Part shown: positions 43,001 to 51,216 of the stretch, in pieces | Numbering within the stretch: position 1 is the stretch's first letter | Layout: the number at the start of each line of letters is the position of its first letter | NCBI GenBank assembly: GCA_964019335.1 | Contig: OZ025725.1 | Location: 372,001-436,000, forward strand | From: Diplonema japonicum | Lineage: Eukaryota; Euglenozoa; Diplonemea; Diplonemida; Diplonemidae | Length of the DNA stretch: 64,000 nt | Reading direction: 5' to 3' | Position numbers and translations under genes: made by a program | Notes under the pieces: model-generated | Databases searched by the model: none | Told to the model about the DNA's origin: nothing | The model's input: the letters and a program-made list of their open reading frames with translations, nothing else

Positions 43001-43199
43001 CGAAAAGAAGAAAAAGGCAAAAGACGAAGATGCGCCCCCAACAGAGAAGAAAAAGAATAAAAACAAGCCCCCACCCCCACCTCTTTACCCTGAAGCACAC
43101 GACCCTTATAACGAAGTAGCAGGAGCCGGCTCACCAGCCTCAAAGAAAAACACAGCAGTTGCCCTGGACAACGAGGAAATCGACTTAGACAAATTTTAG
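40011..43199 (+). CDS. B-box / metacaspase-like / EF-hand fusion protein with charged tail
   Basis: A 1062-aa protein. Residues 1-105 may be PH-like (LKKGSDQFLICVVTEGVLFLAYPNGEVKANYEV). A B-box zinc finger follows at about 122-170 (CTECDTGAHFEQARYICVDC). A Pro-rich linker with SSSEDSDDEE leads to a metacaspase (C14) domain from about 382: catalytic His467 in FIGHGG and Cys509 in NDFCMGGSLIDLPY, where usual metacaspases read DSCHSG...DLPY. An EF-hand (DLDKDGLLGYTD, about 636-648) follows, then a Ser-rich linker and a long Lys/Glu-rich tail (about 750-1040). Metacaspases cleave after Arg/Lys; both catalytic residues are kept, but the Cys surroundings differ. Probably calcium-responsive (inference). 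Confidence 0.85.
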   Translation: MALIPKWYSRSFAGLKDCTLDYFGEVLLKKGSDQFLICVVTEGVLFLAYPNGEVKANYEVEDITGHVREGGIDLLTMRLGKVLRIESSNNELQTVLERLRYQLSESRSEKERKAMSYIPTDLICTECDTGAHFEQARYICVDCDAKLCLRCWDTVHSRHSSSSTSHIQYPITMPSPARQLAPAPQTPLTRSPFLHDSLPPPVEPVLSPPQPTPQRRRKGIEVPPRPRTPSSSEDSDDEEPKAHEFQEHPHHYMPRGNDAIPPRYMTVTAALNLAMKHKNCKGITYKGHPEKNCKVHVFFKTKVIMRRGGWTTWTRGDNETATLKQDTAVPLPLPVAVAEPPQASSTEVVKPTTQTKEPHYLPIESGRETWLPESMSQPKGNYAGGITRALLVGCDYHGTTGKLPDTMKALSCLRQLLSSTGMQCEVRALTESNPSAPPTRSNVMSALRWLIEGVMPGSILFLSFIGHGGHLSFAPVDHDTAGLITNKEIDDILKEMPRGSKLVMLNDFCMGGSLIDLPYRLTMQDRTLSTIHTPQKPCDPVVVMLSGNRAMQQDCVVSGLTMTGFVGALHQLKRPTYQEILQTAVSIMRQTGERMPVLEVSSSHSITPTSEFFLSIVPAAKDREDELINEIFALTDLDKDGLLGYTDMVYLCSNLGKKLTPVAYENMCEWCSTNSTGLTQQHLKKVYKELGAGRGIQHDLEMLKSMRVEQAAERSRATFYPAAASSSRHSSYSPSSSSSSGSSAARQAREEKKKKKKKKKMQDKKEKKDKKERKKKKDVTETEYSTEGESERRGDEKKQKEAEEPRAEKQKKEEEKESKEKQEKPEPKQIESKKEDERPKVGEETKNESEAPGKKNVESKKDPEVKDKNEKSGGSKSEDEAVENEKAQKEKGEKKDGKESKNEKEAVENETKNENEKKDEKESKSEKVPEPEEVTDDNETLRKKGVETRNDLKAKDEAPEEEKVPESKTEKAAKKKKGENNAKEPESQEVNNENEAPEKKKKAKDEDAPPTEKKKNKNKPPPPPLYPEAHDPYNEVAGAGSPASKKNTAVALDNEEIDLDKF

Positions 43200-43244
43200 A
43201 CAGTAGTACATTGTATCCATGCTTTATGACAGTTACCTGATATA

Positions 43245-43273
43245 AGTACACCACTCGCCTCCACACCACACAG
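43245..43273 (+). promoter_or_regulatory. Candidate trans-splice acceptor for the 43280 gene
   Basis: C/A-rich pyrimidine tract ccactcgcctccacaccacacag ending 6 nt before the ATG. Confidence 0.45.
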
Positions 43274-43279
43274 GGACCT

Positions 43280-44689
43280 ATGAATGAAGCAGCTCCTCTT
43301 ATTTCGAGAGTGCAAGAGGTAGAAGTCCTCAAGATCATCGCAAGATACTTAGATGTCCTTGACAAATGGCGGCTAGGCCTTGTATGCCGGGCATTCAGAG
43401 AGGTAAGCAGGCAGGACCCTTATGAGCGCGTCGTGTTGAAAGAAGAACGGGAATGTGCAGAACGAAGATCAACAGCACAGATGATTCAGGTTCTACTAAG
43501 CGTGCTTCGCGTAGGCGGCTGCAGGGTCCTCAATGTGGACGGGTTGAAAAGCAAGACAATGCCCCACCACGCGATGAGCAAGCATCTCTTGGACACCGTG
43601 TGGCACCACTCATCCGAAACTCTTGAATCCTTGTCCTTGCGGTTCTTCCCCACTCTTCTGCAACCGTCGGAACCCTTGAAACTCATAAACCTTAAAACCC
43701 TGAACCTCCGAGGGTGTAAGGATGCCCCTGTCTCCTTTATCCTGCAGCATTGCACGGCACTGACCGAGCTTGACCTCAGGGGGTGCCCTGAGATGGGGAC
43801 CATTGACGGCCTGATGGCCTACGTGCCTAGTGGTCTGCGGCGGCTCTCCATCGGATGGGACAGCGAGTTCCAAGAGTCGCCTGATGCCATCAACGACTTC
43901 TACAACTCGCCGAAAGTGGTTGAGATGCTGAAGAAGCTAGCTGTGGAATGCAGTTCGTTAAGCAGCTTAGAAGTGCCGGGCTTCGCGTGCGTACAAGGCG
44001 ACACAATGCAAGACATGAGGTCCTTGACGTCTCTGGACGTGTGCAACTGCAGCCTGGTAAGCGACTCCTTAGCCACGGTGCTGAGGGACAACTCGTTCCA
44101 GCATCTGAACCTCCGTGTGACGGGTATTACTGACAGCATTATGCAATCCATCGCATTGCACTGCAAGGGGCTCAAATCGCTGAACGTGTCGTGCACAATG
44201 ATCTCCGACGTGGGGTTGGCTGCTGTCGCTGAAGGGTGTCCTGTGCTGCAGTCCATCGACCTGTGCTACCCAGAGGGACACGTTACAGAAAAGGGGATAC
44301 TGACTGTGTGTAGGACATATGGTAAGGACTTGCGGATGTTGGGGATAGCAGGGTTGCAGGGTGTCGTGACTGACGAGTTGCTCGCAGAAGCAGTCGCCCT
44401 GTGCCCAAGCATGCGCTGCCTAGCTATCGGGGGGAACCACATGCTAACGGCGGAGATCTGGGGGATGCTTAGGCAGCTTAAGTGCCTTAAGCGTGTTGTT
44501 GCCCATGGGCTGGAGTTCATTAACTACGAGGAGGTGCTGCGACTTGCCGAGTGCACGAACCTCCAGCAGTTGGATTTGTACAATGTACTGCCCAACCCCA
44601 CGCTCACATTGAGCCAGCTGAACATCCTCCGGCAGCGGTTTCCTTTTGACTGGCGGAATGTGGAAGCTGTTCATAATTGTTTCTGTTAG
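43280..44689 (+). CDS. F-box/LRR protein (AMN1-type leucine-rich repeats)
   Basis: A 469-aa protein. An F-box-like segment at about 12-45 (VLKIIARYLDVLDKWRLGLVCRAF) is followed by cysteine-type LRRs: LKTLNLRGCKDAPVSFILQHCTALTELDLRGCPEM, LTSLDVCNCSLVSDSL, LKSLNVSCTMISDVGLAAVAEGCPVLQSIDLCYPE. The repeats include the C-[x]n-L-x-x-L-[DN]-L pattern of F-box LRRs that select substrates for SCF ubiquitin ligases; the adaptor role is inferred. No intron. Confidence 0.85.
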   Translation: MNEAAPLISRVQEVEVLKIIARYLDVLDKWRLGLVCRAFREVSRQDPYERVVLKEERECAERRSTAQMIQVLLSVLRVGGCRVLNVDGLKSKTMPHHAMSKHLLDTVWHHSSETLESLSLRFFPTLLQPSEPLKLINLKTLNLRGCKDAPVSFILQHCTALTELDLRGCPEMGTIDGLMAYVPSGLRRLSIGWDSEFQESPDAINDFYNSPKVVEMLKKLAVECSSLSSLEVPGFACVQGDTMQDMRSLTSLDVCNCSLVSDSLATVLRDNSFQHLNLRVTGITDSIMQSIALHCKGLKSLNVSCTMISDVGLAAVAEGCPVLQSIDLCYPEGHVTEKGILTVCRTYGKDLRMLGIAGLQGVVTDELLAEAVALCPSMRCLAIGGNHMLTAEIWGMLRQLKCLKRVVAHGLEFINYEEVLRLAECTNLQQLDLYNVLPNPTLTLSQLNILRQRFPFDWRNVEAVHNCFC

Positions 44690-44822
44690 AGACACAAGCA
44701 CGACGGTGCTGCTAAAACGCAAATTTCCCTTTTTTTTTTTTTTGAAGGGGTAGGGGAGGAAAAAAAAAAAAGAGGGTGGGAAAAAAGAAAGAACGGGAAA
44801 GAAGAAAAAAAAAGCAACCTGG

Positions 44823-44875
<53 letters not shown>

Positions 44876-45241
44876 CTTGCTGGAACAAGTATACAAAACT
44901 TTGAAGAATTGTTTTATTGCAAAGAAAAAAAAGAGAGGAGGCAGCTTTTGTCGGTTCGCCTCTCCCCCCCCCCCCCCCCCCCCCTTCCTTTTTTATTTCT
45001 TTTGTGGCTGGCGGAACCATAAAGGATCCTTGTTCGCGATAAGAAATAAGAAAATGGAGGGGGAATTGTTTATATAAAAGCCCCCTTTGCCCCCCTCCCA
45101 CCTGCTATACACATTTCTTTCCCTTTTTTTTTTTTTCTCTTTTTTTTTTTTTCCGCTTATTCCCGCATTCAACCCTCTCGCAAACAACGGGGAAAGAAAA
45201 AAAGGAAGAAAAAAAAAAGAGAAAAAAAAAAAAAAAAAGAA
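44690..45241. other. Homopolymer-rich spacer with a 52-nt T-run
   Basis: Contains an uninterrupted T-run at 44824-44875, a C-run near 44965-44984 and A-runs to 45241. No gene. The 9 bp AAAAAAGAA at 45233-45241 is the left flank of the Mutator-like element. Confidence 0.55.
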
Positions 45242-45280
45242 GAGAAAAACACCGTTCACGGTAAGCAAATAACTTTTTTT
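45242..45280 (+). repeat. MULE left terminal inverted repeat
   Basis: Begins GAGAAAAACACCGTTCACGG; perfect match to the right end for 30 bp after the first three bases, then a T-run differing by one base. Confidence 0.85.
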
Positions 45281-45529
45281 CCACCAAGTACGGTAATCAT
45301 AACTTTTTTTTCCACCAAAACGGTTTTTTTTAATAAAGTTTCCACTGTCCACGGTAACCTAATCTTATTTCCACTAAACCATGTATGTTGGATGTTTTCC
45401 CACCATCCACGGTAACCCACAACTTTTTTTCCACCAAGTACGGTAACCTAGAACTTTTTTTCCCACCAAGTATGGAAACCCAAAACTTTTTTCCCACCAT
45501 CCACGGTAACCCAGAACTTTTTTTTCCAC

Positions 45530-46669
45530 TCTCCCATGAAACCTTTCTATTGTTCCCATTTTTAGTTTTTCGAAAAATTTTGGATCTTTTTTTTTGTATT
45601 TTCGAGTATTTGCAACCTTTTTTTTTCTCGTTTCAAGATGGGCAAAGTAAGAAAACCTGCAGAAACGAAAAAGTCCTCAAGAAGGAGCCCGTGTGCACCT
45701 TGGGAGAAACGTGCAGGCCCAACCGGGATTCAGAACCAATGGGAAGAACCTTTTCTGGAAAGCTATTTCGCAAGATAACTTCAAGAAAGCCAGAGACGAG
45801 GTATTTTAACTTTTGCCCATTTGAAACAAAAGAAAGGTTGAGACTCACTCAAATGGGCAAAGCCGTGCTCAAGCACTTATCGGCTGAGCCCTTAGCACTG
45901 GGTGTTATCACATGTTCCAGTCTGCACCTTCGGGGACTGTTCGACGAATTTTGTCGAGAGCCACAACAAGATATCAAATTTCGTACCTTACTTTCCCAGG
46001 TTCTGCGTGAGGCACGTGGCCTAAACATCCTTTCTTGTAGAGTGGACCCGCCTCAGGGATGCTAAAATGATCACCTCCACGCGAGATCGAATACCCGACT
46101 CTGCCACTGGGCTTTGCCCCCAAATTGCCAAGAAGGTAGGGAAGGCGTACGACCGCTCCAAGTTGTGGTGCGCCCACGACGTCAGCGACCTGGAAGAGGC
46201 TGTTTTTGACGTAAGGGAAATTAATTCCACCGGGCGGGCCACAGTTAAGTACACAGAATGGGCACATGGGAGAATTGGGTGCACTTGCTGTGAGCTGCAG
46301 GTGTTGGGTATACCTTGTGTCCACATCTGCGCTGTGGCCCGAAAGGTTTCAAAAGACACGTCAGGCTTAGTCGCAGAGTACCTCAAGGTCTCTGCATGGC
46401 GTCTGATGTACTTCTCCACCTCTCGCCCCCCTTCTGCCTGTGAAATCGTGAAGGATGGCCTCAGGCCACCAATCGTGACAAAGTCACAAATAGGCAGGCC
46501 GGCGAAGAGGAAGCGGAGTGAGGGGGAGGAGAAGAATATGTGCAGCAACTGCAGAAAGATTGGGCACAATGCTGCAACCTGCAGGAACCCCCATTTCTCA
46601 ACTGGTGGGGTTCAGTCCCAGTCACTCTTCGAAGTTCTTTCCCAGTTGAAGATCCGGCCTTCAGGGTAG
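45530..46669 (+). pseudogene. Degraded/internally deleted MULE transposase with SWIM and CCHC fingers
   Basis: Two non-matching open frames. The first (45385-46065, frame 1) has a basic N-terminal segment and YFNFCPFETKERLRLTQMGKAVLKHL, unrecognised. The second (46067-46669, frame 2) reads through CTCCELQVLGIPCVHICAV, a SWIM zinc finger as found at the C-terminus of MULE transposases, then GRPAKRKRSEGE and a CCHC knuckle CSNCRKIGHNAATC. The DDE catalytic core expected between N-terminus and SWIM domain is absent, so an internal deletion plus frame change separates them. The element could move only with a transposase in trans. Confidence 0.75.
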
Positions 46670-46920
46670 TCCCCCCCCTTCCCCTCCCCTCCCGCCTGGG
46701 GTCTTTTTCCTTTAATTTTGCCATGCCATCATTATTTTTGCACCTCATACTACATTTTATGATAAACCCTAATCAGGCATAAAAATGATACAGGTTACCG
46801 TGTTTGGTGGAAAAAAAGTTTGTAGTTGCATAAGGGAAAAACTTGATGATTACAGTAACGGTGGAAAAAAAGTTGTGGTTACCGTACTTGGTGGAAAAAA
46901 ATTTTTAGGTTTAAGGAAAC

Positions 46921-46963
46921 GGTGGAAAAAAGTTATTTGCTTACCGTGAACGGTGTTTTTCCC
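46921..46963 (-). repeat. MULE right terminal inverted repeat
   Basis: Reverse complement of the left terminus (ends CCGTGAACGGTGTTTTTCCC). Confidence 0.85.
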
Positions 46964-47555
46964 AAAAAAGAAAGACAAAAATGACAAAACAAAGAATGGC
47001 TTTGAAAAACCGAAAAGGAAGAGGGGGAAAAAAAAAAGGAGGGGAAATAATAGCATCTGTCCCTCCGAGGTGATCCTGTCACATACTGCGGGTTCGCTTC
47101 AAAGAAGTCATTTTTTTTTTCTCTCCCCTTTTTTTTGGGTGGATTGCTGTGAACACTTCAAACAATATATAGGCACGAGCTGAAAGGTTTTTACACAAAT
47201 AGCGCCTGTCAGAATGGGTCACGATGGCCAAAGAATTGAATTTTTGATTTTCCCTTCGTGTTGTTCTTCTTTTTAAAAAAAAAAAAAAAAAAGAAATTAA
47301 AGAATTCTTCAAAAAGAAAATACAGCATCCAATGGTTAGAAATGATTGTACATTTCGTGCCCATAGGCTTTTTTTTTTCTCTTTTTTTCTTAATACTTGC
47401 TCAGTTGAGGCAAACTCCCCCTCTATGTGAAAATATAAACCCAAGGAATTACTTGGTACCTTTTCTTTTTTTTCTTTTCTTCAGTGAGCACCCCCCCTGC
47501 ACGCTGAAACTTTATCGGGAAAAAAAGATTTTTTTTTGTCTTTATTTGTTAAAAG

Positions 47556-47665
47556 GAGAATGAACAATCCAGCCCTTAGGCAATTCTGCTTGTCTAGGTC
47601 AGGAAGAGCCGACATCGGGGGGGGAGCCAGTTAATACCTGTGACAATCTTTTCCACGTACCCGTC
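47556..47665 (-). rRNA. Large-subunit rRNA fragment (peptidyl-transferase region), antisense
   Basis: On the minus strand, 47561-47618 reads CGATGTCGGCTCTTCCT, 9 variable nt, AAGCAGAATT, 10 variable nt, TGGATTGTTCA. This is collinear, with identical spacing, with the universally conserved eukaryotic LSU stretch near the 3' end of 28S (recalled from established sequence). Upstream on the same strand, ACAGGTATTAACTGGCT resembles ACAGGGATAACTGGCT of the same domain, but the roughly 40-nt intervening segment is replaced by a C-run. The variable nt flanking AAGCAGAATT remain partly complementary (TAGAC / GCCTA), as in a true helix. It is a fragment, perhaps a decayed rDNA copy, an organellar insertion, or part of a fragmented rRNA. 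Confidence 0.62.
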
Positions 47666-47996
47666 ATTCTACTTAAGAGTTTTTTGTCCTCTTATAAAAA
47701 CCTTTTCCCCCTCCCCCCATTCTTTTTGGAAACCGTTTTGGTTTCTTTACAGGGGGGGGGGGGGGGGGGGGGGTGTCATATATATTGTTCCTTGGTATAA
47801 AAAAAAAAGAAACAGAAAATAAACACGAACAGAAAAGAAATTATTTCACAACGCTATTGGGGGGGCTTTTTTTCAAAGTAGTTTCCCCCACCCCCCTTTT
47901 TTTTCAAAAAGACTATTATTTTTTTTTTGAAGCCGTCCCTTCTTTGTTTCACTTCAAGGCCTTATGTGTCCAGTTTCCTGTAAAAACAAAAGAGAA

Positions 47997-48032
<36 letters not shown>

Positions 48033-48120
48033 TAGTGGTATGTAGCACTTAACCCAAGATACGTCCTGTGCGCAAAACTAAGCACCGATTTTTTTTTTCC
48101 CCTTCTTTTCCTGTTGCATG

Positions 48121-48164
<44 letters not shown>

Positions 48165-48350
48165 TAAAATTTATTGTTTCGACTTTCTTTCACTGCCCGT
48201 GACCTATATGCGCCTATTACTGGCAGGCATTTGCCCAACTGCTGCTAACATTTTATATCCCTTTTCAAAATATTTTTTTTTTTCGTTCCATTTAAAGGTC
48301 TAATTATCTGGTATTGCAATTTGAAAATAGCTATTTATTTGCAACAAATT

Positions 48351-48428
48351 ATGGCCATAATTTACTCGAGAATCGTGGGTTTTTTTGGCCGAGGGCCCAC
48401 AGGGTTCGAGAGTAAATGGGATGGCCAT
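48351..48428. repeat. Imperfect hairpin
   Basis: Left arm 48351-48379 (atggccat...atttactc...gtggg) pairs with right arm 48396-48428 (cccac...gagtaaat...atggccat) over about 25 positions with small gaps; loop T-rich. Confidence 0.5.
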
Positions 48429-48449
48429 ATTTTGGCGCAAAGTAAGTAA

Positions 48450-49291
48450 TTTTATCTGATAGTTCAGAAATTGAGTCACTCCGAGTGACCGAGAAAGTGG
48501 CCAAAAACCCAAAACCAAATTATGGGCTATCAACTGTCAATAATAGCTATCAAATTATGAAAAAACGGCCTATTTTTAGCTGATTCAGGCGGAAGTACGG
48601 TGGCCCTACACATTTTTAGTCCCCAGGCAACCCTGTTGACCTGCGATATTGCACCTTTCCAGGTTATAGTTCTCCGTACAAACAAAGCACGGTACAGTAA
48701 GAAGCGGTTCAGCGGCTCAGACCCAGGGCACTCCATAGACATGAGCTCCTCGAGATCCCCGTTCGAAAGTAGATGACCCTTGTTCTTCAGCACGCTTGCA
48801 AAAAAGTTTGACACGGTCCCATTCCCCAACCTTCTGGTTGCACTTTTCCTTAAAAACTGCCCTTATCTGGGAGTACTTGGTTCAAAGAGAAGTAGGGGGC
48901 AGCGCCGTTTTTCTTCAGCTTCCTAAGATGAGCGACTTCAGTCGGTTCTTCGTCTTTCCCCACTAAAGGTCAGCCCATGTTTTCAGGTACTGTGCTTTGC
49001 TTATTTCGGGTAGAAGACTCTCTTCCTTCTTCGTTTTCGGCATTTGATGTTTTTTTTTTTTTTTTTTTTTTTTTGATGATCTTGAGCCCAAATGTGTTAA
49101 AAAGAGTTTCACTCTGCCCCCAATAATGTCACTTTCCCCCCTATAATTTGGCAGCCACGGGCCATAAACACCTAAGTCCTGCCCATAATTGAGCTATCAA
49201 ATTATAGCCCGGATTATCAAATTATGAGAGGGGGGTAATCAGATTATAGGGGGGGTTAGGAGTGAAGAAATTTCTGAACTATCAGATAAAA
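48450..49291. mobile_element. TIR-bounded element, unclassified
   Basis: Inverted termini of about 23 bp: 48451-48472 TTTATCTGATAGTTCAGAAATT and its reverse complement at 49269-49290, followed on both sides by near-matching tcactcc. Subterminal motif ctatcaaattat recurs at both ends (48550-48560; 49190-49235). The interior has a 99-aa minus-strand ORF (48829-48530) with an unrecognised product containing SMECPGSEPLNRFLLYRALF. No convincing target-site duplication. Probably a small non-autonomous DNA transposon. Confidence 0.55.
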
Positions 49292-49379
49292 AAAAAAAAA
49301 AAGAAGAAGGAAAAAAAAAAGAAGCTATTCAAAAGGTTTAACCATAACAAACCACATTACCCGTCTCACGCGGTAGAAG

Positions 49380-49416
<37 letters not shown>

Positions 49417-49684
49417 AAGAAAACAAGAAGTAAAAAAAAAAAAAAAGAAGAAGAAAAAAAAAAAAGATTCTGATGAAAAGGTGGTCCTCGCACCACCCCT
49501 ACTATTTCTTTTTCCTTTTTTTTTTGTTACGTTATTTTCGATAAAAGACACCCACCAAAAAAGAAAACATTCCCCCCCCCCCCCCCTACCCCAACCCCAT
49601 CCCCCCAAGTAACAGTAATCGCATAAAAAATACCTTTTTTTTCGCAAAGAAGGGAGCGGGGGGGGGGGGGGGGGGGAGGGGGGG
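49292..49684. other. Homopolymer-rich spacer
   Basis: A-runs, a C-run at 49570-49586 and a long G-run at 49658-49684 abutting the next ORF. No gene seen. Confidence 0.5.
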
Positions 49685-50389
49685 ATGAAAACCAAAATCG
49701 AAGAAGCAGAAGGGGACATAGTACAATGGTGCACCGAAGGGGACGAACCGTCAAGCCCGATACCTTTTTCCAAAGGAGGGTCGTGGCTCCAAATACCAAT
49801 GCCACAGAAACACGTTGAGGCGATGGCTCTAGAGGCATACACGAAGAAACTAGCAATGCGCGAGGCGTGCGAGAGGGCCTACCTGACCTGCAAAGCCGCC
49901 TTTGAAATTGGAAAAAACATGGTACTGTGGAGGGACGCTGGAAAGCTTCTACGCAAAAAACTACCGCAACCTGCCTTCGACATGGCTTCTACAGGGCCTT
50001 CATGGTGGGCCGTGAAGAGGGAGGCGAGAGTGAAGCCAACCACGATAACTAGCGTCATCAAGCGACTTCGTCGGGAACGGATCAACACTTGCTGTGCACG
50101 GCCTGTTCAGAAGCAGCAGCAGCCACCGCGAGCATCTGTTTTTTGTAGTATTAAGCGGCTCACCTTTCCACACGAAACTGTCTCGAGGGAAGTGAGGCCG
50201 TGCCTGAAGGCTACGTCACGTCCTTCGTCTGCACCGGCGTGCCGTGCTGACAGGCATGGCCACTCTAAGTGGAATGCAAAGCGTAAGCGGTTGCACCTTA
50301 AGCTTCTCGATTACCCGCATCTTTCCCTTTCTTCGGTCCCTGGCTTGGCTTCTTGCGAGCTTACTTGCACGCCATGGGTTTATTCTTAA
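49685..50389 (+). CDS. Basic protein, unrecognised (possible gene)
   Basis: A 234-aa ORF beginning immediately after a G-run, without the usual acceptor-like tract. The N-terminal half (MKTKIEEAEGDIVQW...EAYTKKLAMREACERAYLTCKAAFEIG) looks helical and protein-like; the C-terminal half is very basic with PRASVFCSIKRL and TSRPSSAPACRADRHG. No domain recognised. It lies in a transposon-rich island next to a transposase remnant, so it may be host or element-derived. An intron near the 3' end cannot be excluded. Confidence 0.5.
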   Translation: MKTKIEEAEGDIVQWCTEGDEPSSPIPFSKGGSWLQIPMPQKHVEAMALEAYTKKLAMREACERAYLTCKAAFEIGKNMVLWRDAGKLLRKKLPQPAFDMASTGPSWWAVKREARVKPTTITSVIKRLRRERINTCCARPVQKQQQPPRASVFCSIKRLTFPHETVSREVRPCLKATSRPSSAPACRADRHGHSKWNAKRKRLHLKLLDYPHLSLSSVPGLASCELTCTPWVYS

Positions 50390-50474
50390 GCCCCACTTTT
50401 TTCTTTTTTTTTTTTTCTTCTTTTTGCTAGCAAAAAAAAAAAAAAAAAAGAAGAAGAGGAAGAAGAAGAAGAAA

Positions 50475-50842
50475 ATATTTTGGTGGGCCCTAGAAGAGAC
50501 AATAGTTAACTGCCATGCACTTCAAATAAAATATGGTTCAGGAATGCCAAAGAGATACACCACCCTGGGTGCTTTTAAAGAGCGCTTTCGAGAGAGCCTA
50601 ATTGATGGGTCCAGTGTTGCAAAAACACCACTCCCGGCACCCAACTAGTGGTGCACACACCCCCGATACCCCAGATTACACCAAACGTGACCACCAGCCA
50701 CTCAAAGGGGGCACCTCCAGGGTCTGCAGGTTGAAAGGATGTACAAAACGCACAATCTACAAATGCTACACCTGTAACCACCACCTCTGTCCAAATAAGT
50801 GCTTTTTTTGGACCACTCTTCCATCACCCCAAAAGGCCTCTT
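50475..50842 (+). pseudogene. piggyBac-like (DDE_Tnp_1_7) transposase C-terminal remnant
   Basis: Frame 0 from about 50475 reads FWWALEETIVNCHALQIKYG...LGAFKERFRESLIDG, resembling the end of a piggyBac-type catalytic domain. After a +1 frame change near 50600-50650, the other frame reads VCRLKGCTKRTIYKCYTCNHHLCPNKCFF, matching the C-terminal Cys-rich finger of that family (CX4-5C, CX2C, CX4C). The N-terminal catalytic part is missing. Truncated and frameshifted, hence a pseudogene fragment. Confidence 0.6.
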
Positions 50843-51216
50843 GACGATTTCGAGGCCGATATTCCACCCGCAAATAGGCACTTCTCTCGGTCTGAGACAT
50901 CTGAGGGGTCCTGATGCTGCCTTTTTTGTCCCAGGATGCTCAATTTACACCCCCCCGTGCACAACCCATTTTGACATAGTCGTTTTTGAGCACCCTACGG
51001 CCATTCAACTCTTCATCTCCTTTGTATTTTTATTAATTTTTGAACTTTTTTTTTAATTTTCCTGCTGCAAACGGGGGTTAAATGCTGCCATTTTCCCCCT
51101 CAAATTATGAAAAGGAGCAAAAAAGGGACCCCTATGTAGATAGGCCCCGGAGTGTTATGGGTTTAAAAAAAAAAAAAGAGGCGAGGGGTGCTGAGGAATT
51201 TTTTAAAATAATAAAA
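50843..51216. other. Spacer before complex I gene
   Basis: AT-rich, no coding sequence recognised. Contains ctcaaattatgaaaagg at 51099, similar to the subterminal motif of the element at 48450-49291, so further transposon debris is possible. Confidence 0.4.

Larger units (their letters stand above)
45242..46963 (+). mobile_element. Non-autonomous Mutator-like (MULE) DNA transposon
   Basis: 1722 bp bounded by inverted termini: the left 45245-45274 is the exact reverse complement of the right 46931-46960, extending through a T/A run and CCACC/GGTGG; the outermost three bases are GAG and CCC (GGG in reverse complement). Each end carries an array of subterminal copies of a ccaccaagtacggtaa-like unit separated by T-runs (left about 45281-45530, right about 46790-46945), in opposite orientation. 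The flanks are identical 9-mers AAAAAAGAA (45233-45241 and 46964-46972), the duplication length typical of Mutator elements, though low in complexity. The interior carries transposase remnants with a SWIM finger. Confidence 0.85.
46964..48449. other. Repeat-rich non-coding region
   Basis: No protein-coding gene supported. Holds long runs (22 G at 47752-47773; 37 A at 48125-48161), the rRNA-like fragment at 47556-47665 and the hairpin at 48351-48428. Two GC-balanced stretches (47060-47100, 48185-48245) were read on both strands without recognition. Confidence 0.5.

Noticed and set aside
42203-43066. Minus-strand Ser/Phe-rich ORF
   Set aside because: Mirror of the Lys/Glu-rich tail of the metacaspase-like gene.
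45281-45530. CRISPR-like array (regular ccaccaagtacggtaa units)
   Set aside because: Unit spacing and sequence are irregular, spacers are T-runs, and the mirrored array at the other transposon end identifies them as subterminal repeats; the genome is eukaryotic.
47753-48045. Short ORFs across G- and A-runs
   Set aside because: Translations are poly-Gly/poly-Lys strings from homopolymers.
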